NCBI GenBank assembly: GCA_019843655.1
Contig: JACDQD010000004.1
Span: forward strand, 10,354,001 to 10,418,000
Length of the DNA stretch: 64,000 nucleotides
Direction of reading: 5' to 3'
Source of the DNA: Lethocerus indicus
Lineage: Eukaryota; Arthropoda; Insecta; Hemiptera; Belostomatidae
Within the stretch, counting starts at the first letter, position 1. Every line of letters starts with the position of its first letter. The notes beneath the pieces are model-generated. The model saw only the letters and a program-made list of their open reading frames with translations. It did not search any database and was not told the DNA's origin. The translations under genes were made by a program, and so were the position numbers. Positions 54,176 to 64,000 of the stretch are shown piece after piece.

Positions 54176-57100
54176 AGGTCATAAGTTAATAATTAAAAGT
54201 ATAGTTTGCCACGTTACTAAAAAGCAGCCAACAGATATTTCAAGATTCATTCACGAATGAATAGTGAGATTAATTTTCAAAATCAGAACAAGCATCCACA
54301 TTTGGCCAACACCTTACAATCACTAGGGCGGTGTGTTGGATTACTTTTCGTGGTAAGTATTGATAATGTGTTTTAGTATTGTATAAAAGAGAGTACAGTT
54401 ATTGGAAAAATTAATAATTTATAAGCTTCTTTGAATAGCTGTTTAAAACATTTGTAGTCTATATATAATTTATTCTTAGCTGCAAGTTGGAAATAAAAAA
54501 TAAAAATGAATAAATAAAAGAAATATCAATTCTTTAAATTTAAGCCTAATAAAATATAAAAATATAATAAGAAGGAATGTATTCAGGTCCGACGTATGGC
54601 TCCGCGTTTCAATTAACTACAAATGTGAATTCATCAAGAATTCACTTCATAATCGAACCATTGGTTTTAATGTTACAAGAGAAACCAATTGTCGTACATC
54701 GGAATGAATCCCAATTATTAATTTGCACCTGAGTTAACTGTGAGCTAATACGGGTCGATAATTGCTATTGAAAACAAAACATAACTTGCAATTAAGACGA
54801 TTAAATGGAAAACTTAACCAGCCTAATTGTTTCCCTGCGATAAATGATTTAAGACTTCCAACTGAACAAATATTTTCCTGACCGGATTGATACGCAATAA
54901 TTAATTAAACGAGGCCTTTAATTGAGCCCCCCTACTTTTCCGAACTCTTGGGATTCAGAGACCTGTTTGCACGGCTAGATTGAACTTCAAAGTTTTAAAT
55001 TGGGCTATACTGTTTGTCAATGAGAATTTTTTAGAATAGCACTGTTGAGGTTGAACTGAGACAATAAGTAACGTCCATGTCTGACCTTTTACCCATTTAA
55101 ATTATACTCTATATGGAGAAAAACTGAAAAATGAACTGTTTCTATGGAACTGTCTATATTTGACGTCGTCTAACGCAATTTTACTCAACAACATTTTAAA
55201 TGAAATGGAATGAATTTAAATAAAATTAATCACTTTTGTTATCTTATGTCTTCAGCGTTTTGGTACCATTCTAGACCGTTTTAGGGCTTCTTCATAATTT
55301 ATAATGCAGTATAATGTTTGAATTCGTAGTATGATTTCTGTTGAATAATTGCAGAATTGTTAGTACATGAGAGTTTTACGTTCATGCCTAACGTAAGTTA
55401 TTATTCAAAATTTTTGTAGAGAAATAGTGCGAAAGCCATGTTTCGAAATATGGCATGATTTTAAATGATAGTATCAGTAAAGCATCGAAGTGATCGTAAA
55501 ATATGTATACGACCGGGGTTGTGTGGGCGTGGGATTTTTTATTAAATCCATTCTCTTTGGCGTTTCCTAGGCTTTCGCTTATGTCTGGACATCAATCATC
55601 TCTTCTCAGTGTCACATGACCACACATTTATGGGGATCAATTCTAAACAAGATTAATCTCAGCGACGGTAGCCTTGAGCTGTGTACTGACACTGTCCGAG
55701 TACTCGTGAAATTCGTCAGTTAATAATAAATTTTAATCTGTAATTTTTCATACACAATGTTATGTACAATATTGTACGTACGTATCTACTCGGGGGGTAC
55801 AGTAGAGTCCACAATGCTCAAACTCGAAGTGCGACCAAACAAATTTAGGTATCCGGTATTTGCAATTTCTATTCAGAGATTCTTGGAGGATTGTGAGAAA
55901 CGAATGGATTACCCGAAAGGACTCAATCATTATGTTCGTTTGTAACTTGCAGGTCCTTGCAGAAACCTCGAAGATCTATTCAAAATAACTTGAGGGCAAT
56001 AGAGGGCAATCTTCTAATCATCAAAAAATGAAAAATAAATTAAATTTCTAAATAAAATAATTCAAATCTTTTTGGGGAATTAAGACATCACCGAGTTCCG
56101 TTTTAAGGCTGGCATTAATAGATGTTGCCTGATCACTTATCACTGTCATTTAGATCCTTGCCCTTCCTTTTCTAATTCTCTTTCCTTGACTGGTAGACTT
56201 AATCGTGTTAGGGTTTGTTGCAGTTCTGAGCACTTGCTTGTTTTAGGTCTGAGTTTGTTCGGCCGTGCGCTACAGTTTAAACAGTCGCCGGCTGTTAATA
56301 AGCCTGTATTGTTGCAGAGTACTATATAAACGACAGGTAGCACTCACCGCTACTAGGTGTCCGCATCTTTTCTTGTGTACCAGGTAAGTGATTACTATGA
56401 ATCAAAGCTTAAAGAACTAGAGAAGTTCTAGATTCATCAAAATGCCTGCTATAATTTTTATTTTCTAAAATCATAATTATATGTCATATAACTGTCATCT
56501 TTTTATTAACAATGTTATTATTACCTTTTGTGTGGAATGTTGCAAGCAAAATATCAGTATTAATTGGGTTATTTATGTAATTAAATGAAAGTAAATTAAG
56601 TTAATTGCCTTCATAATGGATGTACTATCTTAACAGGTTCCAAACTGGTTTGAAAATTGTTGAGAGCAGTCGTTAACTACAATTTATTTTGCAATCCGTC
56701 ATACGGGTCATTTTACTAACAACATTTCACAATGTCGATTGTGTTGTAACATCTAATTTGTCTTGTGTACGCCGTTATTTCATTTTGGTTTAATATTCAG
56801 GAGTTATTTGTTTTCACTTTTCTTGGTGAGACGCGAGAAAATGCTGTCGTCTGAAAAGAACAGTTCCCTTTGCCGACCAGGAAAAGTTGAAACAACAGAA
56901 AAATTTCCAAAGTACGCCAGAAATCGAAGAAAAGTCGAATTGAAATATTTATGCGAGTTGGGATTATTCCTCATATATTGAAGGCGGACTTCTACAGTCC
57001 TAAAATTCGAAATTTTCCTTACTATGCTGTAGAACGTTTCTGATAAACTCTAAATTTAATATCTTAGTTGTATGGAATAACTAGAATAAACGGTTCGAGA

Positions 57101-59090
57101 ACGGTGAAGTACAAGTTTCACATTAATGAAGATTACCACCAAAAATGTCTATAGCTCGATGTTAATTAATTTTTCAAATGTAGAAGCTAATCGGAATTTC
57201 ATTATCAAAACATAATTGTCCTCAAGTGGTTTGTTCTCTTCTCGTCATTGTTATTTTCGATTAATAATTTTGTCCTCAACGATATAGATTCTATAACGAT
57301 ATAGTATTTCTTGAGTTTTAATACAGTTTTTCTTAGTGTTTTGAACAAATCGTTTCAAATACCCTTCAAACGAATCATTCGTCATTACAGCATTTCTCAG
57401 TTAACTGAAAATATAATAATTTTAATGTTGTCTTCATTCGTGTTATTTTCTACCTCGTGTGTGAGCCTAAGCATGGGATTAAACCAGGCACCCGAATTGG
57501 TCCTTGGTTAAGAATCGAACAAGGCATAGAAGAACAGAAAATTTGTTTTCGTGAAACACACGCAACTATATTTGGGAGCCTAGCGGGAAATACCTTAAAT
57601 AAAAAAAATATTAATAATAAATATGATTTCCAGAATTACATACACGTTTTTATTCGGTTTGTTTCGTATAATCATTTCCCTGAACAGATTTCATTCATTT
57701 CTTCTAGCAAAAGACCAAACCGGCGAAGACAGAATACGACTAGAACAATTAGTATTCTGCACCATCGTCGACCACCAAAACGTTCGTTCAGAAAGGATAT
57801 CATGAATCATTGTATGACATTACATAAATAAATGTAACTAAATGGAAAAGTGTTTCTGAAGGGAAAATCCCTGACTGAAATAACAGGACAGAATTATACC
57901 TGATTTAGCATTTAATGTGTAATTCTTGGGTGATGAATCTTTCTGGTTATTAAGGCAAAACGTTACTCGAAATTGATCGTGCTGTTTTACGCTCGAAATA
58001 AATAAGGTAAATCCTACTTGATATAAACCGATTTTCGTGCGAAAATGACAGACTGCTGTAAGATTATTACGGCGGTTCAAGAATCGCCTTCTGAAATTAC
58101 CGGGGCAGTATGACCGGCTCCTTAAAGTGCCTTTCAATGTGATTGTTCGGATAAACAATTTTTCCAATCGAAAATTTAAAACGTTACTCGAAACCGGATT
58201 TCATTTGTCAGTCCGGGGAAAATATCTGGCGGCCTCGAAAAACGGAGGGAATAAAGAGACGACCGAGTGGTGTAATTTGGCAGAGGGATGCGACACGTAA
58301 CGCGCTACTGGAGTTATTTATTACGCGACCAGACTTTGGGTCTCCTAATCCGGCGCATATCCGGCCCGCCCAAATACCTCCTGAGGCCCGTCCACATTCC
58401 GTCAAAAACATTCCCAGGCAAACTTTCAGAATGCCCCGACGACAGTTCTCTCGCTTTGAAAGCCCGCCGTCGTTCCGGGATTACGTCGGGCCGGGTATAA
58501 CTTATGCGAGCTCGTCTGATTTTCGCTTTCGTCTGCACGCTGTCGCTGCCCCCACAGAATTTGCTGAGCACTCTGATGAGGTTGGTTACGGAGGTTTGGA
58601 TATCCGATATCCTCATGTTGTGTGATAAACAGAGCGATAAAAGAATACCGTAAATTTCGTGTGTTTCTGTCTCCTCTCGCTGGTTTGGTCTTTTGCATGA
58701 CCGGTTTCGGTTGCTCGCCATCTTCAGTAGCTGTGTTAGTCACTTTGGAACTTATATCGTTGTTATAGACCTTGTCTTCTTTGGGTTGGGAGTGGTTTTG
58801 TTAATCGGCTTAAGTGTTTGTCGGATTATCGGTCAAAAAGGAGAGGGGCGAGGTTATTTAGTAGTATAGCGGGGGAATATATCACTTTGTGAATTTATTT
58901 TTTCGTTTATTATGTTGCTTTGTTCTTGAAAATCTCTATATTCTCTATTACATCCATCTCTTTACGCTTAAATCATGGTTTTTAAGCGTATTCCGCTTTT
59001 AAGGTTATATCATGTATTCCGTCCATAGTAGTTCCAATGTGAGATACATTTGTCCTATAAACGAAAATTGAAAAATCGAAAATTTTTTTT
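54176..59090. other. Gene desert, left part
   Basis: No supported gene. A stretch at about 54600-54960 is rich in homeodomain-like TAATTA/CAATTA cores with an E-box CACCTG at 54726-54731 and an inverted repeat GTGAATTC-5 nt-GAATTCAC at 54625-54645. A CpG-rich block at about 58200-58620 has open frames in several phases on both strands, none with a domain. The frame at 57457-57831 is likewise unsupported. Confidence 0.45.
58701..58732. repeat. Dispersed repeat copy 1
   Basis: Reads CCGGTTTCGGTTGCTCGCCA followed by TCTTCAGTAGCT. A copy with 4 differences over about 32 bases lies in the same orientation at 63868-63899. It is probably a fragment of a longer interspersed element. Confidence 0.75.
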
Positions 59091-59106
59091 TTCAAAAATT
59101 CAGTGG

Positions 59107-59290
59107 GGCGCTAGCGTCGCGATGCATGTGCACCCAACGAAAATTAGTTGAACGCATCCCCGCGCCACCCTCAGGGGGCGCTAGCAAAGCGGTGCACGTG
59201 CACCCAGCGAACTTTAGTTGAGTGCATTCCCGCGCCACCATCAGGGGGCCGATATCGTCGCGGTGCACGTGCACCCAACGAACTTTAGTT
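59107..59290. repeat. Tandem repeat, unit 70 bp, about 2.6 copies
   Basis: Units begin at 59107, 59177 and 59247, exactly 70 bases apart. Each starts GGCGCTAGC or a variant, followed by a GTGCACGTGCACCCA-like core, then AACT/AAAATTAGTTGA, and ends CCCGCGCCACC. It is CpG-rich and GC-rich against an AT-rich background. The central GTGCACGTGCAC is itself palindromic and contains an E-box, CACGTG. Confidence 0.9.
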
Positions 59291-59860
59291 AGAAACGATA
59301 ATTTCTATCGACTCGCAGACCACAAAACAGGTATTCTAAACTAGATAAAAGAATATAGTTTTCTCTCATCGTATAATTTGTTTGACTAACTATAAAGTTA
59401 ATTATATATGTTTAAGAATATACAGAGGAATAAATAGCGCTGTTACTAACAAGGAAAGGATAAAGCTATTCGAATCCGGAATACCAGTATTATAGGGCCT
59501 ATAAACGATATTTACAAATAATTTTGTGGGTTTAAGGGAAGCAATTGCCATGAAAACACTAATTTTAAATCGGTTGCTTGTTGCGTATATCCGGCTCGGA
59601 ATTTCTGACTTCAAATCCGCCATGATACCTTATCAACCCACCTGTAGATTCATCAACGAGGAAGGCTCGAATTCATTGAGACTAATTCGGGGCAGATTAG
59701 GTCTTCAGATAGCCCCGTTGCCAATAAATAGCGGGAAAAACAGCAGTCAGATCTGAGTCCAACTTTAAGTTTAATTAAAGTCGGTTCTAAATCGGACTGA
59801 ATTTATAACCGGCTATAGGGCGGATACCAGCGGTGGCTGTAACCAGCGGCCGACTCGGTA

Positions 59861-59945
59861 ATTTGCATAACCTGGCCGGAGAAGGAGGACTGGCGAGAGG
59901 AAGATATGAGACTACCTTCAGCGTGATCCGTTTGCCAATGCAAAT
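59861..59945. promoter_or_regulatory. Pair of opposed POU-octamer motifs in a CpG-rich block
   Basis: ATTTGCAT at 59861-59868 and ATGCAAAT at 59938-59945 are perfect octamers in opposite orientation, 77 bases apart, within a GC-rich 200-base island that ends in GGGCCGGGCCCG. Octamers are bound by POU factors. A role as an enhancer is inference only. Confidence 0.45.
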
Positions 59946-60903
59946 TGTGTAATGTTATGCAGATTGTTGAGACGGGCCGGGCCCGTATGAGCCCGCCATC
60001 CCGCGGCCCACTTAGCTGCCTCGACACTTCCCTTATTCAACCCTTTATCTACTTTTTGGACCAAAATGATCTGAAGGTATATGTAAAAATTATTAAAATG
60101 AAATGAATATTGCGACTCGGTTATCTGTTCATACGCCGGACAGATTCTAGTTTCGTCTAGTAGTCAAAAATGGAAGTAAACCAAAATATTAGTCGGAAAT
60201 ATCACTATCGTGAACTGAAAAGGCCAAGCGGGGAAACAAAAAGTGAATTTCTTGTCAGGAATGTAATTTGCTGATAACAAACGATGACTAATCAATTCCC
60301 TCAAATATTAATTTTAGGTTTCTGTTGTTCCTTATTTAAGCCATTAATCAGTTTATCGAATTATCCAAATCAGTTATCAATTATTTACAGGGTAAACACT
60401 CCTCGATTAATATAGTTGGCTGCTTTTCGGTGATATATAAATAAAGTGCCTATTTTCGGGAAGAAAGTACAAATGGATCCTTCGGGTCGATTCAAAATAT
60501 TATGGGATTAATTGAATGGGAATTTCAATGCATAATAAATTGATGTCATGCTATAGTTCATAGTTATGTTTTATAGATTCTACTTTGTACAAAGTAATGC
60601 TGCATGTACGATCTATATTTTGTGAACTCCCCATAACGTACTACACTTACCGGTAGAAGCCGCTACGGGTCTAGCTGGAACCAAATAAGCGAGTGGAAGC
60701 GAAAGATCGGAAGGTAAAATATGCTGAAACTAAGTGGGATCATCTTAATTGAAAAATAATTTTAATCGTGTCCGGGCATATATACTGATGTTGCCACAAT
60801 GTACGTGTAGAAAAATAAAATAAAATATAATTGATTTATTTTGAAATATAAATTTGTTTAGCATTTATATTAGGCGCTATTATTGTTTTCCCATTATGCG
60901 CCT

Positions 60904-60938
60904 AAATGCAGAACTAAAACGCAGTTCTGCATTTGCAT
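60904..60938. promoter_or_regulatory. 12-bp inverted repeat overlapping a POU octamer
   Basis: AAATGCAGAACT at 60904-60915 and its exact reverse complement at 60923-60934 are separated by 7 bases. ATTTGCAT at 60931-60938 overlaps the right arm. This is the third octamer within 1.1 kb. Confidence 0.6.
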
Positions 60939-62361
60939 ACTGTTATCATCTGTTTTTCTTCGGTTTTATCGATCATTATTGTTTATTGACAAGACAATAT
61001 AAGTAGTCAGAGAAAGCCGTTCTATTCTAAATTCTTCATCAATCCCTGCAATGTCACTGGAATTGGTTATTCGGTCCCTAGTGCTAAGTAAGGTTGTCGA
61101 ACAGGGTGTTATCGTAATTTTCACACGAAATGTAGTTGGAATCAGCCCCAAGAGCCCGTGGCAACCCGGCCGTGTCTCCGCCATATCGAGCGCCCTAATT
61201 TATTCATACCGATCCTCGCTACAGGTGTTCCGACCCCAGCATCTTTTTCCTCTTACATTTCTCATTGGCCAACCGAATTTATCTCACAAATTTCTGAACA
61301 GAACAGATGGTATTTTGTCATATGGAGCTGGCATAACTGGAAATTTGAATTAGTAATGACTCATTCTGAATTTAATCTCAAACCCGCTTTGGATCTCAAA
61401 TCCCATCGAACTCAACTCAAGTGTTATGTAGACTGTACAATATACGGATCTATTGCAGATGATATTTAAAGAGAAATATTCCTATTACCAATATAGATAT
61501 ATGTTGGTATTTCCACTGGGAATTATACCGCTTGTAAATTACGGTACAGAACAGACCATTTGGCAATATTATTCTATAGGCTAAAGGGGAAGTGCATTCG
61601 AGATCTTGTGCGTAACACTTCTGGGTTAAGAGCAACGTTCCTGCAAAGTTCTGTATCTAAAGCTTGACAGGGTTTGTTTCACATGCCTTTATGTTAGTAA
61701 TTACTATTCATTAGCTTGGCATATGTGATAGATATCCTCTAAGTACTGTATGACGTCATATATTTGAATATCTGCTCGGAAATTTGGGCGGTCGAAAACA
61801 CCTAATCAATAAATAGGTTTGCCTTAATGCAATTCAACAAAACTGTTTAATTATAAACGATAGCAAAGCATGGCGTACGATAACATATCCCCGGGTTTTT
61901 CTTGCATGTGAATTTTGGGAAAAAGATAATTTATTTAGTCGATGTCAGGGAGAGTTTGGTAAACCATCAAACTCAACTAGGAATTCTTTAATCGATAATC
62001 GATTTCAGATAGCCTCTTCATGAGTAATGCAATGATCGATCAGCTCGTATTGTGATGGGACGTTGAATCATTGAATGTTACTGACAGTTGCGAAATTTGT
62101 CATTTTCTGGGTTTTCAGTGTACCGTATTCGAAGTATATAGAGAATGAATCGTTAGATTATATAGATCGTAACTATAATAATTAATTATAATAAAACTCC
62201 ATGTTATATGGACCAAGTAGATGAGAAGCTCTTAATTTCTCTCGCTGGAAATTTGGATTAAGCCCTAAGTAAGTAGTATCAAATGGTATTAATGAACTCA
62301 ATCCCTGTCTTCCTTCCGCTGGCTCTGCTATCCCTCTCTCCGCCATCCAACAAAGCTTATT

Positions 62362-62408
62362 AAGCAATTATATTTCCTCGGCGCCTGCCGAGGGAAAAAT
62401 AATTGCTT
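62362..62408. repeat. Imperfect palindrome with 21/22-bp arms and 4-base loop
   Basis: The left arm at 62362-62382 and right arm at 62387-62408 are reverse complements apart from one substitution and one extra base. The centre is CCTCGGC-GCCT-GCCGAGG and the outer ends are AAGCAATTA and TAATTGCTT, which are homeodomain-like sites. Confidence 0.85.
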
Positions 62409-63867
62409 TCCGCTCCCACCTTTAAAATTGGGGAACACCGGGGCACTGATAACGTGTTAAGTGAGAGCTCTGAAAAAATGTAATTACTTGCATACTACAG
62501 CGGGAGAAATAGAATCAGGAGCGAAAAATTGGCCCCGGCCAGCCCTGAATTAACGAAATCTTTTGTGTCCGAAATACCTCTGACTCGCTTTTCATTTTGT
62601 CATTTCGAAATAATGTCTTAATCAACAGTAATATAGATGAAACGAGAACAGTATCTTGAAACATACACTTATATTGAGAGGCAATTATTATATCGACTGA
62701 TAATGGGATCAATTGACATTAGTGCAGCTTAGCATTCCCATTGTTAAATTTCATCACAGTACTCCATGCCTTAGGATTTTCGTTTTTTCCGGGTCCCGAC
62801 ACTTGGTTTGGCTTCTAATCTTACTTCACCACCGTCCTGGATATGGCTGGAGTATTTTTCAGTTTTCATATAATTGTATTACATCAATGGCTAATAGCAG
62901 TTCTTCTCCTCTGGTCGTGACGGAGCCCGTCGGAAGTTTAGTCGAATCCAATTTTCGACACAAAATAGTGGCGAACAATGCGAAATGCGAACCTTTATTT
63001 GCTGAGAAGTTTGCGGGGGAGATAATTTTGTCAAAGTGGATGAGGGCCGGGGAGTCGCCAGTTGTTAACCTTTTGTGCACTCCCCCCGACCAAGGGGCCT
63101 GCGCTTGAAGTTTCAAATCTCTTTTGTTTCTGACTCGCCTCCCTTTTCTCTCGATGAAAGATTTTAGAACCCGTACCGCAGAGCTGAATAATATTTTCGT
63201 CACAAGCAATTACAAAGAGGGACAAAAATTGATGAACGCATCATCCATTATTCGTTGAGCAATGAATCGTACGAATGATAACTTACATACAACGCGAGAG
63301 TCTCAATTAAATTTTTCTTCAGATTCAGCTCCTATGGAAAGCTGAATGTTCTACCAGCAAAGATTGGAGAATGTCGACTTATAGTTACTTCTGGGAAGTA
63401 TTCAAATTATTATTATCAACTTGTATCGTGATCAAAGTCGGTACTGTCTTCATACAACAATCTTCAAATATTATAAGAGGTTATAGTTCTGTAATCGTGC
63501 GTTGATCTAGTGAGTATATTTCAGTTAATAAATCGAGTCGTTTAATCAGTTGAACTCGATAGGGTTGATATAGTGGTCTGAGTGATATATTTGAGGGGTT
63601 AGAGTGTCGCGTTAGGAACGAATTGGGCCTGGCCATCAATTCTCCGATGGCGGACTAAATTTCCCTCGATCAAAAATTTCAAACGTGCATTGTCCCGAAC
63701 TAACCAGTGGTCATCATGCGGTTTATACCAGACATATAAAAATAAGTCAAATACATTACGATTTAAAAGTGCGTATTTGTATTTGTCTTAATTTGGATTA
63801 TATATTTGGTGGCCTGCGAGGGTTTGGAAAACAAAGATTCTCACTGGTCAGGTTGGCCTTTGTTAGA

Positions 63868-63899
63868 CCGATTTCGGCTGCTCGCCATATTCAGTAGCT
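63868..63899. repeat. Dispersed repeat copy 2
   Basis: Reads CCGATTTCGGCTGCTCGCCA followed by TATTCAGTAGCT, in the same orientation as the copy at 58701-58732. The upstream GGCCTTTGTTAGA also resembles the upstream GGTCTTTTGCATGA of copy 1, so the homology runs a little further left. Confidence 0.75.
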
Positions 63900-64000
63900 T
63901 TTACCCGAAATAAAAGTGCAATGTCGGTACAGACAGAATGCCCCCAATCTGCGGAAGTGATTCACCGCAAGTGATTGATGAAAAAATGATTCAAGATGGT

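Larger units (their letters stand above)
59291..64000. other. Gene desert, right part
   Basis: No supported gene. Open frames at 61051-61469 and 62713-63209 occur on both strands with no domain and no clear splice links. CpG is common. The region contains three POU-octamer motifs, two notable inverted repeats and a dispersed repeat, listed separately. An exon of a gene reaching beyond 64000 cannot be excluded. Confidence 0.45.

Noticed and set aside
57457..57831. 124-codon frame rich in Arg and His
   Set aside because: No recognisable domain or exon partners; a second frame on the same strand overlaps it.
58288..58743. Overlapping frames of up to 135 codons
   Set aside because: Several phases on both strands are open at once, one begins inside the dispersed repeat at 58701, and no domain is visible.
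62713..63209. Frames of 131 and 116 codons on opposite strands
   Set aside because: They are mutual shadows and neither resembles a known protein.

Overview
This is a eukaryotic nuclear window, most likely from an arthropod and probably an insect. All protein genes except one are split by small GT-AG introns of about 60 to 1500 bases, intergenic DNA is AT-rich with long (TA)n and (GA)n microsatellites, and the recognisable proteins are animal families: a HES/E(spl) bHLH repressor ending in WRPW, core-1 beta-1,3-galactosyltransferase, TMEM222 and a UMA-domain protein. I cannot name the species. No prokaryotic operon, CRISPR array, virus or intact transposon was seen.

Layout. (1) 1-3246 is non-coding and AT-rich. 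(2) 3247-4684 (-) is a HES/E(spl)-type bHLH-Orange-WRPW repressor whose first coding exon was not found. (3) 4685-11320 is a gene desert with normal CpG frequency and a GA/TA microsatellite pair. (4) 11321-15366 (-) is an unrecognised 394-aa signal peptide-TM-coiled-coil protein in 8 exons; a tRNA-Glu(UUC) gene lies on the other strand in its intron 4. (5) 18799-25933 (+) is an unrecognised 761-aa coiled-coil protein in 19 exons, followed by a nearly perfect RNA hairpin. (6) 29923-34466 (-) is C1GalT1 in 9 coding exons. (7) 41234-44874 (+) is a strongly diverged SLC7/CAT-like membrane protein in 10 exons. (8) 46684-47109 (+) is a single-exon UMA-domain protein (UMAD1-like). (9) 49129-50473 (-) is TMEM222 in 4 exons. 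(10) 50474-64000 is a CpG-normal gene desert with tandem repeats, inverted repeats and POU-octamer and homeodomain-like motifs.

Exon boundaries were read by eye from splice signals and joined by reading-frame phase. For the five genes modelled from start to stop across introns, the exon lengths sum to a multiple of three with all phases compatible, which is strong internal support. The genes are not a pathway. C1GalT1 and perhaps the TM-coiled-coil protein act in the secretory pathway, TMEM222 and the SLC7-like protein are membrane proteins, the UMA protein probably assists ESCRT-I, and the bHLH protein is a developmental repressor. The clearest large-scale pattern is that the 18-50 kb gene cluster looks CpG-poor except near presumed promoters, while the desert flanks and the bHLH locus keep CpG. 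I found no convincing new multi-gene system. The best leads are the two orphan coiled-coil genes, the degenerate SLC7-like protein, the hairpin at 26.35 kb and the motif-rich desert on the right.
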